64,000 bases of DNA, from NCBI RefSeq assembly GCF_002532045.1, contig NZ_NWTG01000010.1, positions 1-64,000 of the forward strand, read 5' to 3'. Under the pieces are notes generated by a model. It had not been told where the DNA came from. It saw only the letters and a list, made by a program, of their open reading frames with translations, and ran no database searches. The translations under genes and the position numbers were made by a program. This stretch comes from Bradyrhizobium sp. C9. GTDB lineage: Bacteria; Pseudomonadota; Alphaproteobacteria; Rhizobiales; Xanthobacteraceae. Below, one piece after another: positions 50,784-58,656 of this stretch; position 1 is the first letter of the stretch, and each line of letters starts with the position of its first letter.

Positions 50784-50988
50784 CGCTTTGACGACCGCCC
50801 TGCTCGCTTCGCGTCACCTCGTCAAAGCAAGGCGAACGCTATCGAACGCAGCCGATTGCGGAGGCTGATCAACAGGCGTGTATTGCTTCGCGTGCTGCCG
50901 CCACGCATGGGCTGCAAGCGCGAAGCGCGTCCGGTGAAGCCAGAGCGCGCGAGAGCGGACGGAACGATCCAGCGCCTCGCGAACTCCC

Positions 50989-51375
50989 TCACTGATTCAG
51001 GATCGGCGGAATGTCCTTGGCCGCCTTCGGTCCCGGCAGCGAGCTGAGATAGGCATGGATGTCGGCGGCATCCTTGTCCGACAGTACGTCGGCGGAGAAT
51101 GACGGCATGTCGTTCGGCGCCTCGCGCAGGAAGGCGATGAAGGACTCCACCGGCAGCGCGATCTGCGCCAGCGCAGGCGTCAGATAATTGAAGCGGCCGC
51201 CCTGCCCGGCGCGACCGTGGCATTCGAAGCAGCCATCGGCGAGATAAAGCCGCTTGCCGTTGATGGCATCGCCGGCCGGCGCGTCCTCGGCGCGCGATGC
51301 AACGACGTTGCCAGTCGCGAAAGCCCCCGCGATCGCTGCGACGGCGGCAAGATGCTTTACGGAAATCTTCATCAT
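50989..51375 (-). CDS. Periplasmic c-type cytochrome
   Basis: A 128-residue protein. ATG 51375 has GGAG six bases upstream; 51381 abuts it. Signal peptide ends about residue 29 (ASRAE). The heme motif CFECH is at Cys49-Cys52-His53, and PNDMPSF probably supplies the axial methionine. Class I mono-heme size. It lies 13 bases after the exported TPP enzyme gene, so it likely accepts that enzyme's electrons. Confidence 0.92.
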   Translation of the reverse strand: MMKISVKHLAAVAAIAGAFATGNVVASRAEDAPAGDAINGKRLYLADGCFECHGRAGQGGRFNYLTPALAQIALPVESFIAFLREAPNDMPSFSADVLSDKDAADIHAYLSSLPGPKAAKDIPPILNQ

Positions 51376-51388
51376 CGCCATCTCCGCT

Positions 51389-53344
51389 TCACCGCTGATC
51401 CATCACGACGTCGAGCAGCGCCGGCTGGCCGCTCTTGACCATGGCGATGGCGCGCTTCAGCGCGGGCGCCAGCGCAGTCGGATCGCTGATCGGTCCTTCG
51501 CCATAGACGCCGAACCCCTTCGCGACGGTCGCGTAGTCGACGGAGGGATCCTTGATCGTGGTCCCGATATCGGCGTTGGTGATGCCACGGCCATGGCGTG
51601 CGGCCATCGCCTGCAGATACATGTATTCCTGATGATAGGCACGGTTGTTGTGCACGATATAAAGCATCGGGATCTGATGGTGAGCGGCCGTCCAGAGCGT
51701 CGACGGCACGAACATGAAGTCGCCGTCGCCGCCGATCGCAACCGTCAATCTGCCATGCCGCTTGTTGGCGAGCGCAGCCCCGAGCGAGGCCGGCAGGGTG
51801 TAGCCGACACCGCCGCCGCCGGACACGCCGTTCCATTGATACGGCCTGGTGAAATTCCACAGCCGATGCGGCCATGACAGGCCGATCGAGGTGCCGACCA
51901 GCGACCAGTCCTCATCCTTGATCTGGCTGTAGAGCTCGGCGCACAGCCGCGCCGTGGTGATCGGGCTCGCGTCCCAGCCGATCGTGGCGTCAAGCTTCGC
52001 CTGCTCGACGGCGGCGAGCTTGGCCGCCGCGAGCTTCTTGCCGCGCGCGTCGAACGCGGCCTTGCGTCCCTCGTCGATCCGGCGTTTGACCTGCTCGGTC
52101 AGGGCCGGCAGGCTCGCCTCGGCGTCACCGGCGATGTCGAGATCGACCTCCTGATAGCGACCGAGGTCCTGGTAGTTGGCCTTCATGTAAAGGCCGCGGG
52201 TGCCGAGCGTGACGATCTTGGCCGTCTTCTTGTAGCGCGGCTCGGACGTCCGCACGATGCGATCGTGGAAATCGCTCAGCGAGCCCCAGATGTCGTTGAC
52301 CTCCATCGCCAGGATCAGATCGGCCTGCGACAGGATGGAGCGGCGGAACGACTGGTTCAACGGATGGCGCGAGGGAAAATTCATCCGCCCGTAATTGTCG
52401 ATCACGGCACATTGCAGGGTTTCCGCAAGCTCCACCAGGCGCGGCATGCCGGCGGGCGTGCGCGCCATGCGGTCGCACAGGATCACCGGATTCTCTGCCG
52501 CGACCAGCATCATCGCGAGCTCGGCCAGTGCTGCGTCGTCGCCCTGCGGCGCCAGCGCCGGAGCGAATTTCGGGATGCGCAGGCGGTCGCGATTCTCGAC
52601 CGGGTTCTCCTGCAGCTCCTGATCCAGCGACAGCATCACCGGCGCCATCGGCGGCGTGGTGGATATCTTGTAGGCGCGCAGTGCCGATTCCGCGAAATGC
52701 TGCAGCGAGGCCGGCTGGTCGTCCCACTTGACGAAGTCCCGTGTCAGCGCCGCGGGATCGATCGCCGAATGCGGCCATTCGGCGCCCGGCGCACGCTTGT
52801 CGGCCTCCATGATGTTGCCGCCCATCACGATGACGGGGACGCGGTCGCACCAGGCGTTGTACATCGCCATCGATGCATGCTGCAGGCCGACTACGCCGTG
52901 GCAGATCATGGCGAGCGGCTTGCCCTCGATCTTGGCGTAGCCCTGGCCCATATGCACCGCGATCTCTTCATGCGGACAGGAGATAATCTCCGGCTTCTTG
53001 TTGCCACCGTGATTGATGACGGCCTCGTGCAATCCGCGGAAGCTCGAGGCGCAGTTCATCGCGAGGTAATCGATGTCGAGCGTCTTGAGCACGTCGACCA
53101 TGAAGTCGCCGCCGCTCGAGGTCTGATTGACCGGATCGGCCGGCGGCGGCAGCGCATCCGCAGCCGCAAGCCTCGGGCCCGGGGGCGCGGCTTTGGGACG
53201 TTGTTCGGAAATGCCTGGCGGCACGGTGTTGGCGGCGGCAGGGGCCGCCAGAGCCGCCGCACCGGCGACGGTTGCGCCCTTCAGGAAATTTCGGCGGCCG
53301 GGATCGAGCGCGCCTGTGCGGCGCGAGTCGCTGCGTTTCGACAT
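51389..53344 (-). CDS. Tat-exported thiamine-diphosphate-dependent enzyme
   Basis: A 651-residue protein of the acetolactate-synthase/benzoylformate-decarboxylase superfamily. The N-terminus has a twin-arginine signal (GRRNFLKGATVAGAAALAAPAAA, Arg17-Arg18), very unusual for a TPP enzyme. N-terminal Pyr domain with catalytic Glu126 (CPHEEIAVHMGQGYAK), central domain, and C-terminal PP domain with the GDGDF...NN cofactor motif (IGGDGDFMF, VHNNRAY). It should fold with TPP in the cytoplasm and then move to the periplasm. Reaction unknown, perhaps oxidation or decarboxylation of a 2-keto acid with electrons to the adjacent cytochrome. Confidence 0.85.
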   Translation of the reverse strand: MSKRSDSRRTGALDPGRRNFLKGATVAGAAALAAPAAANTVPPGISEQRPKAAPPGPRLAAADALPPPADPVNQTSSGGDFMVDVLKTLDIDYLAMNCASSFRGLHEAVINHGGNKKPEIISCPHEEIAVHMGQGYAKIEGKPLAMICHGVVGLQHASMAMYNAWCDRVPVIVMGGNIMEADKRAPGAEWPHSAIDPAALTRDFVKWDDQPASLQHFAESALRAYKISTTPPMAPVMLSLDQELQENPVENRDRLRIPKFAPALAPQGDDAALAELAMMLVAAENPVILCDRMARTPAGMPRLVELAETLQCAVIDNYGRMNFPSRHPLNQSFRRSILSQADLILAMEVNDIWGSLSDFHDRIVRTSEPRYKKTAKIVTLGTRGLYMKANYQDLGRYQEVDLDIAGDAEASLPALTEQVKRRIDEGRKAAFDARGKKLAAAKLAAVEQAKLDATIGWDASPITTARLCAELYSQIKDEDWSLVGTSIGLSWPHRLWNFTRPYQWNGVSGGGGVGYTLPASLGAALANKRHGRLTVAIGGDGDFMFVPSTLWTAAHHQIPMLYIVHNNRAYHQEYMYLQAMAARHGRGITNADIGTTIKDPSVDYATVAKGFGVYGEGPISDPTALAPALKRAIAMVKSGQPALLDVVMDQR

Positions 53345-53510
53345 GGTGTCCTCTCCGGGAACTTAGACCAGATGCCTACGAGCTCTTTGCTTGTTGGCAT
53401 CAGTGTCGTCCCGAAGTTCAGCAGCCGTCAATACACAGACGCGTAAGTGTGCAGCTTTTGGCTGAGCTGCTCCGCGAAATTGGCATGGGAAGAGGAAGAC
53501 GCGCTTCGGC

Positions 53511-53611
53511 CTAAAGCGCGATGAGATTGAGTTGAATCGTCATCGCGCTTTAGCTTGTTGTTTTGAGCATGATCTTTTCGGAAAACCGCTTCGCACTGTT
53601 CCGGATCATGC
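53511..53611. repeat. Two adjoining palindromic repeats
   Basis: CTAAAGCGCGATG (53511-53523) with CATCGCGCTTTAG (53541-53553), then GCATGATC (53567-53574) with GATCATGC (53604-53611) around TTTTCGGAAAACCGCTTCGC. The second unit is related to 31964-32039. It occupies the space between RidA-family and TPP-enzyme genes, ending two bases before the RidA stop codon. Confidence 0.8.
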
Positions 53612-53612
53612 A

Positions 53613-54077
53613 CTAACGCGCCAGCGCCGCGATCAATTCGACCTCGACCGATGCGTTGCGCGGAAGCTGCGCGACGCCAACGCTCGTCCTGGTGTGCAGT
53701 CCCCGTTCCGGACCGAACAGCTCGATGATGAGCTCCGATGCGCCGTCGGCGACCGCGGTCTGACCTTTGAAATCCGCTGCGCTGTGCACGAACACGGTGA
53801 GCTTCAGGATCTGCGTGACATGATCGAGCGATCCCAGGTGCGCCTTGATCGCGGCCAATCCGCGGATCAGCGCCAGCCGCGCGCCCCGCTTGGCCTCCTC
53901 CAATGTGACATCGCGACCAACCTGGCCGACCACATGCACCTTGTCGCCGTCGCGCGGAAGCTGACCGCTGACATAGATCGTGTCGCCATGGACCACGACC
54001 GGCGCATAGGCGCCGCCGGCCGCCGCCGACATCGGCAGCTCGATGTTGAGTTCGTTCAGACGTTGCTCGAGGTTCAC
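53613..54077 (-). CDS. RidA/YjgF-family protein
   Basis: A 154-residue protein starting GTG at 54077 (VNLEQRLNELNIELP, the usual N-terminus of the longer RidA subgroup). The trimer-forming YjgF fold is seen in IYVSGQLPRDG and in RNASVEVELIAAL with the conserved Arg of imine deaminases. It removes reactive 2-aminoacrylate-type imines or related compounds. It lies upstream of the TPP enzyme on the same strand, separated by repeats, so cotranscription is uncertain. Confidence 0.88.
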   Translation of the reverse strand: MNLEQRLNELNIELPMSAAAGGAYAPVVVHGDTIYVSGQLPRDGDKVHVVGQVGRDVTLEEAKRGARLALIRGLAAIKAHLGSLDHVTQILKLTVFVHSAADFKGQTAVADGASELIIELFGPERGLHTRTSVGVAQLPRNASVEVELIAALAR

Positions 54078-54461
54078 GATTGCATACCAGCGAGCTGGCC
54101 CTCCTGTCGGATCGCCGCGGCCTTGGTACGAAACGAAGCTCCCTCTGCTGCCGGGCGCTTCTGTTAACCCGGTTCTGCGCGACGCGGCACCTACGAACAT
54201 GCTCTCGGAGCAATTCTGCTTGTTTCAGCGCTGCGTGAGGCTCTTCCGGCGCGTGGAACATGCCGGCCATGTCTTACCGCCAGACGGGATTCCGCGGCCA
54301 TATTTTGGCCATAGCCCGTTTCTTAAAGGCCCGTGCGGGCTATGTCCCCGCCTCTGTTTTGCGTCGCCTGGCCGGTGCGGTCGCTTCGCAACCAAATCGC
54401 AGATCATCGCTGCGCCCCTCCCAGAATCAGGATGGTCTGCCAACAACAAGAGGACTTTGTA
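54078..54461. other. Non-coding region
   Basis: 384 bases between the divergent RidA-family and secreted-protein genes. No gene or clear operator is seen. The promoter of the gene at 54462 is expected close to its AGAGGA ribosome site. Confidence 0.5.
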
Positions 54462-54845
54462 ATGCGTAAAACTCTCGCGGCTGTCGCCGTGCTTTTGGCC
54501 TTCGCTTCGTCTGCTGCTGAAGCTCGCGGCCGTCATCACCATCATCGGCACACTGCACATTCCGGTCGCCCCGCGGCGTGGTGCGGGTGGTTCATGCGCA
54601 CGCAGGTCGGCAGCGATCCGGGTCCGCAATACAATCTGGCGCGCTCGTGGGCACGATACGGCAGCAATGCAGGCGGCCCTTCGGTCGGCGCGATCGTCGT
54701 CTGGCGTCACCATGTCGGCAAGATCGTGGGCCACGAGAACGGCCAATGGATCGTCCAGAGCGGCAACGACGGGCATGCCGTGCGCACGCGACCGCGCTCG
54801 CTGGCCGGCGCCATCGCGTTCCGAAACGCCTACGCTTCGTTCTAA
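54462..54845 (+). CDS. Secreted small NlpC/P60-like protein with His-rich segment
   Basis: A 127-residue protein; ATG 54462 with AGAGGA upstream. Signal peptide ends AEAR, followed by RGRHHHHRHTAHSG, a histidine-rich stretch. The domain has WCGWFMRTQVG, SVGAIVVWRHHVGKIVG and GNDGHAVR, which fit the Cys/His arrangement of small cell-wall peptidase-like proteins (TIGR02594 type). Whether it cleaves murein is unproven. A strong terminator follows at 54960-55000. Confidence 0.75.
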   Translation: MRKTLAAVAVLLAFASSAAEARGRHHHHRHTAHSGRPAAWCGWFMRTQVGSDPGPQYNLARSWARYGSNAGGPSVGAIVVWRHHVGKIVGHENGQWIVQSGNDGHAVRTRPRSLAGAIAFRNAYASF

Positions 54846-54959
54846 GGGAACTCTCGAACGCTTCTGCTGACATGCAGGCCGGCGACGTTCAGCGGTATAC
54901 GAACCGTTCATCATCGCGGCTTACGTTCAAGCGGGGTTTCGCCCTGAAGCCCTCAGACG

Positions 54960-55000
54960 GGCGCCGTCACCTGCGTTGACCTGGTGGCGGCGCCTTTTTC
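54960..55000 (+). terminator. Intrinsic terminator
   Basis: A 12-bp stem (54960-54971 with 54983-54994, one G-T pair), 11-nt loop and the run TTTTTC directly after it. It ends the transcript of the gene at 54462-54845. The clearest rho-independent terminator in the window. Confidence 0.88.
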
Positions 55001-55191
55001 AGGAATGCATTGGTTTGCCTCGGAAACCGAAGAAAATTGCGACCGCCTCCCGGACTGCGCCTTATTGGTCCGCCGCTTACCTGAGTTTCTGCAATGGCGC
55101 GGCCGTTTTCGCTGTGACCGGCGGCGTGCTCGGATTTCTGCTCGTCGCCAAGCACTACACGTGAACGACGGCCGGATCGACGGTGCGCGTT

Positions 55192-55824
55192 TCAGCGCTT
55201 TCCGAGACCCTTCAGATACGCGCAGAACATGTCGGCCATCGCGTCGGCGTAGCTCTCGATCTCGGCCTGACTCCGCGGGCCCTCCGAAAAATTCTTGCCG
55301 ACCGTGCTCATCGTCGTCGAGATGAGGTCGCCCGCCATCGCACGCACGGCGTCCGACGTCTTCGGCAATGCCTCACGCATGAAGACTTCGACGATACGCT
55401 CGCCGGATGCCCGCACCTCGCGCGCTTCGGGCGCATCGCGATAGAGCGGCGCGGCATCGTTGAGTGCGACGCGCACCGCGGCCTCCTCGCATTCGGAGCG
55501 GATGAAGGCGTGCACCAGCGAACGTAACCGCTGCAATGGCGGCCGCGATCGGTCTTCGAGAATGTTGCGCAGCAGGCTGGAGTTCTGCCGCCACTCATCG
55601 CTCTGCAGCCGGAACAGGATCGACGCCTTGTTCGGGAAATATTGGTAGAGCGAGCCGACGCTGACGCCGGCCCGCTCGGCCACCCGCGCCGTGGTGAAGC
55701 GCTGCGCGCCCTCCTTGGTCAAAACCTGAACAGCGGCATCGAGAATCGCCGCAACGAGCTCGGCCGAGCGGGCCTGTTGCGGCTGTTTTCGCGAGGAAAT
55801 TGAAGAGCTTCGCCGTCCGGTCAT
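55192..55824 (-). CDS. TetR/AcrR-family regulator
   Basis: A 210-residue regulator with HTH region RFTTARVAERAGVSVGSLYQYFPNKASILF and a helical ligand domain. The basic N-terminal tail (TGRRSSSISSRKQPQQARS) is typical of AcrR-type repressors. It diverges from the O-methyltransferase gene 92 bases away with a repeated motif in the spacer, so it probably controls that gene. Confidence 0.92.
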   Translation of the reverse strand: MTGRRSSSISSRKQPQQARSAELVAAILDAAVQVLTKEGAQRFTTARVAERAGVSVGSLYQYFPNKASILFRLQSDEWRQNSSLLRNILEDRSRPPLQRLRSLVHAFIRSECEEAAVRVALNDAAPLYRDAPEAREVRASGERIVEVFMREALPKTSDAVRAMAGDLISTTMSTVGKNFSEGPRSQAEIESYADAMADMFCAYLKGLGKR

Positions 55825-55836
55825 GAACGCCCTAGG

Positions 55837-55862
55837 GAATGCGATTAGCGAATGCGACTAAT
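55837..55862. promoter_or_regulatory. Repeated operator-like motif before O-methyltransferase
   Basis: GAATGCGATTA (55837-55847) and GAATGCGACTA (55850-55860) form a direct repeat with 13-base period, and ATTAG (55844-55848) pairs with CTAAT (55858-55862). It lies just before the TetR start and is a likely binding site of that repressor. Confidence 0.55.
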
Positions 55863-55916
55863 TATTCGTATTTCAAGCGAGGCGCAAGGATGCGCCGATT
55901 TTGACCGGAGACCCCC

Positions 55917-56582
55917 ATGACCACCCTCGTTTCACCTGAGTTCGCGGACCTGCTCGACCGCCTGTTCAAGCAAGCTTCCGCCGCGAGGGAAGAAACCCGG
56001 CGCGCGGTGGCCGACCTTTCCGACGAGGAGCAGGCGGGCCTGATGCGCAGCAGGACCGACTACCGCGCGCTCTACAGCCGCTTCAACAACGTGCCGCTCG
56101 CGGTCTCGCGCGAGACCGGCACGCTGCTCTACATGCTCGCACGGGGTGCGCGGGCGCGGAACATCGTCGAGTTCGGCACCTCGTTCGGCATCTCGACGCT
56201 GCACCTCGCCGCCGCGCTGCGCGACAATGGCGGTGGCCGGCTGATCACATCCGAGTTCGAGCCGTCCAAGGTGGCGCGCGCCCGGAATAATCTCGTCGCC
56301 GGCGGTCTCCTTGACCTGGTCGAAATCCGCGAGGGCGATGCACTGACGACGCTGCGCGCCGACCTGCCCGAGACGATCGACCTCGTGCTGCTCGACGGCG
56401 CCAAGGCGCTCTACCCCGACATCCTCGATCTCATGGAGAACCGCCTGAAGCCGGGCGCCTTCGTCGTCGCCGACAATGCCGATTCCAGCCCGTACTATCT
56501 GGCGCGGGTGCGCTCGCCGGCGAACGGCTATTTGTCGGTGCCGTTCGGCGAGGATGTCGAGCTGTCGATGCGGCTGGGCTGA
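55917..56582 (+). CDS. Class I SAM-dependent O-methyltransferase
   Basis: A 221-residue enzyme of the catechol/caffeoyl-CoA O-methyltransferase type. The SAM-binding motif is NIVEFGTSFGISTLHLA, with LITSEFEPSKVARAR (ribose-binding acidic residue) and DLVLLDGAKALYPDILDLM. ATG 55917 with ACCGGAG upstream. Methyl acceptor unknown; regulation by the divergent TetR gene suggests response to an aromatic compound. Confidence 0.9.
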   Translation: MTTLVSPEFADLLDRLFKQASAAREETRRAVADLSDEEQAGLMRSRTDYRALYSRFNNVPLAVSRETGTLLYMLARGARARNIVEFGTSFGISTLHLAAALRDNGGGRLITSEFEPSKVARARNNLVAGGLLDLVEIREGDALTTLRADLPETIDLVLLDGAKALYPDILDLMENRLKPGAFVVADNADSSPYYLARVRSPANGYLSVPFGEDVELSMRLG

Positions 56583-56606
56583 CGCCGAAATGCAAGACGC
56601 GCGCGA

Positions 56607-57947
56607 TCAGGCTGTCTTGATCTTGTCAACGATGGCAGACAATCGCGCGCGCTTTGCGGCGTCGGTGACCTGCGCAACGGTGGTTTCGAGGTCGTCGAGC
56701 ACGCTATCGACTTCCCATTTGGCCTTGCCTTCGGCAATCACATCCTCGGCAAGGTCGTCGGCCTTGTCGGCCTCGCCCAAGTCAAATGCCGCAACAAGCA
56801 GCGTCGGGCGATACCATCTGTCGGCGATCTGCAGCCGTCTGGCGCGCTCGCAGGCGGCGATAACTGCACGAAGGGCCGTCTGCGCGCGCTCCTCATCGCC
56901 TGCTTTTCCCCGCGTCCGATAGAGTCGCGGCAGATTGCTGGAGCAATAATAGGCGTTGAGATCGAGGTCCATTCCCTGCTCATAGCAGTCGATCGCCTTG
57001 GAAAGGGCTCCCTTGCGTTCGGATGCACTGGCCGTCGGAGCCTTGGAGAGACGCTTGTAGCGACCACCCATCAGGCCCAAGCGTTCCGGTGTGGGCCCCG
57101 CAAGATCAATCAGTGTCTGGATTTCGGCGACGGCCCGAACATCGTCCCCTATCTGGGCAACAGCGAATGCACGATTTTCCTGTACTTCCGGCTGGTTCGC
57201 GAAGCGCTTGGGAAGCCCGCGGGTGTAGTCGAGCAGCGCGTTCCAATCCGCGTTGGTATCGACGCAATCGCGCAACAACAGCAACAAAGCGAGGGCCTTC
57301 GCGTAGCTTAGGGGTGGATTTCCCTCCGCGGCGACCAACGCCTGCGCGCGCTTCATGCGCTCGGCCTTCGGTGCTGCGCGCACTGCCCGGATTTTGGTCT
57401 GGAATTCGGCTTGCTCGGCGAGTTGATCTCGCATGGTTATCGCCTTCTCCGGATCGACCTTGCAGGGATAGCCCGGGATCGATTGGTGCATCGGCGAAAC
57501 TCCGTCACGACGCGCCTCGATTTGATCCTTGATCGCGCTCTGCACAGCGGTGGCGGTTGCCTCGGTAATCTCTCCCTCGGGCAGCGGATATCGAATGGTT
57601 CGCATCTGCGCGACATCGAACAGCGGCTTGGACCAGTCGGCCGCGAGCAGGACACATCCTGTCTCCTGCGATGCATGACGAATACCGACCTCGTAATACA
57701 CATTGCCGTTCGGGATCGTCATGTCGGCGAGCACCAGATCGGCGAAGTAGAGCCGCTCCAGCATCTCGCTGATAATCAATGCGCTAGTGTCCTGATCAGC
57801 GCGCACCGGCTCATACTTGAGCGCCTTGATAACCGGAACGTAGGCACGATCCCACAGCGCGTTGAAATCGATCTCGGCCGGCCCGCGCCCGGGCTCAGCC
57901 TGGGTCGGCTTGCGACCGTAAGGCATGATCATGAAACACGACGGCAT
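56607..57947 (-). CDS. TIR/deoxyribosyltransferase-like protein with TPR-S region
   Basis: A 446-residue protein; ATG 57947 with AAGGA eight bases upstream. Residues 1-130 form a Rossmann-like domain: MPSCFMIMPYGRKP, then ISEMLERLYFADLVLADMT and NGNVYYEVGIRHA, where Glu86 sits at the catalytic position of TIR and nucleoside-deoxyribosyltransferase-like NAD/nucleotide hydrolases. Residues about 200-440 are helical repeats matching the TPR-S/DUF4071 pattern (LGLMGGRYKR, AIDCYEQGMDLDLNAYYCSSNLPRLYR). Such proteins are predicted in nucleotide-centred conflict systems. Third gene after patatin and SLOG genes; 12 bases separate it from the latter. Confidence 0.8.
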   Translation of the reverse strand: MPSCFMIMPYGRKPTQAEPGRGPAEIDFNALWDRAYVPVIKALKYEPVRADQDTSALIISEMLERLYFADLVLADMTIPNGNVYYEVGIRHASQETGCVLLAADWSKPLFDVAQMRTIRYPLPEGEITEATATAVQSAIKDQIEARRDGVSPMHQSIPGYPCKVDPEKAITMRDQLAEQAEFQTKIRAVRAAPKAERMKRAQALVAAEGNPPLSYAKALALLLLLRDCVDTNADWNALLDYTRGLPKRFANQPEVQENRAFAVAQIGDDVRAVAEIQTLIDLAGPTPERLGLMGGRYKRLSKAPTASASERKGALSKAIDCYEQGMDLDLNAYYCSSNLPRLYRTRGKAGDEERAQTALRAVIAACERARRLQIADRWYRPTLLVAAFDLGEADKADDLAEDVIAEGKAKWEVDSVLDDLETTVAQVTDAAKRARLSAIVDKIKTA

Positions 57948-57959
57948 TTTGCAATTCCT

Positions 57960-58544
57960 TCAGTCCCATAATTTTTTCGTATCCAGCCAGTAAACCCACG
58001 TCGTCTTGCGCCCGGCCTCATCCATCAGATGCTTGGCGCCGCCTGGACCGTCGCCGCCCTCACCGTTCCACAGGCAGATGAAGGCGAGCTTCTTGTCGCC
58101 AAATCGCGCGGCGCGTTCGAGCATCCATCGATTGTCGCGCTCGTAGGCGTTTTCACTGGCCGGCAGCGGCCTCAGTTCGTCGGGCATGACATGGAGCGTG
58201 GCCTTCGATTTCGCGGCGAAATACCGCGCTCGCCAATTGCCGCCGGCGAAATCGACCGAACCGGCAAGGAACGTTGGTTCATCGAACGGAATATAGATCT
58301 CAAGCCGCATGCCCTGCGCGAGTGCAGCTTCCGCAAACAACAGGTCGCCACCGCAGGCGCCGCCGCAAATGGCGAGATCACCTTTGGTGACACCGATCTT
58401 CGCAAGTGCGTCGGCAATCGCAGCGGCGGCCGCGGGCTCCTTGTCCGGTGGAAATCGTGGCGTCTTTCGATCTGGCGCATCGATCATGTGACCGCTGAAG
58501 AGAACCACCGTGTTCGGTGATTTGGCGTCTTGTTCCGTGGCCAT
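57960..58544 (-). CDS. SLOG-like nucleotide-sensing domain protein
   Basis: A 194-residue protein. ATG 58544 is chosen because GAGGTG lies eight bases upstream; 58562 is possible. A single Rossmann-like domain: VVLFSGHM near the N-terminus, FPPDKEPAAAAAIADAL, and the glycine-rich loop ICGGACGGDLLFAEAALAQG (residues 59-78), then EIYIPFDEPTF. This resembles SLOG (Smf/DprA-LOG) domains that bind or process nucleotides or nucleotide second messengers. Middle gene of the three-gene cassette. Assignment is by pattern recognition and should be tested by profile search. Confidence 0.72.
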   Translation of the reverse strand: MATEQDAKSPNTVVLFSGHMIDAPDRKTPRFPPDKEPAAAAAIADALAKIGVTKGDLAICGGACGGDLLFAEAALAQGMRLEIYIPFDEPTFLAGSVDFAGGNWRARYFAAKSKATLHVMPDELRPLPASENAYERDNRWMLERAARFGDKKLAFICLWNGEGGDGPGGAKHLMDEAGRKTTWVYWLDTKKLWD

Positions 58545-58656
58545 CGCGACACCTCGACTCATGATTGGATCATTGCGTCCAGGTGACGAACCTAACTGAA
58601 GGCGAATTCCTTGTCGAAGCGGGGATCAGCGTGTCGTGATGCCGCTCCGCGCGGCA

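Larger units (their letters stand above)
50412..50988. other. Promoter region of the ABC-dha operon
   Basis: About 575 bases with no gene. It contains the A/T-rich block around 50585-50630 with the GTAATAC-N5-GTATTAC palindrome and, further upstream, the palindrome CTGAACGTTCAG. The rest (50790-50988) has no assignable feature; the cytochrome c gene ends at its far edge, so the long operon must start within. Confidence 0.7.

Noticed and set aside
54976..55164. 62-residue frame ending in a membrane-like segment
   Set aside because: Its start lies within the strong terminator at 54960-55000 and no ribosome site is seen; a later start is possible but unsupported.
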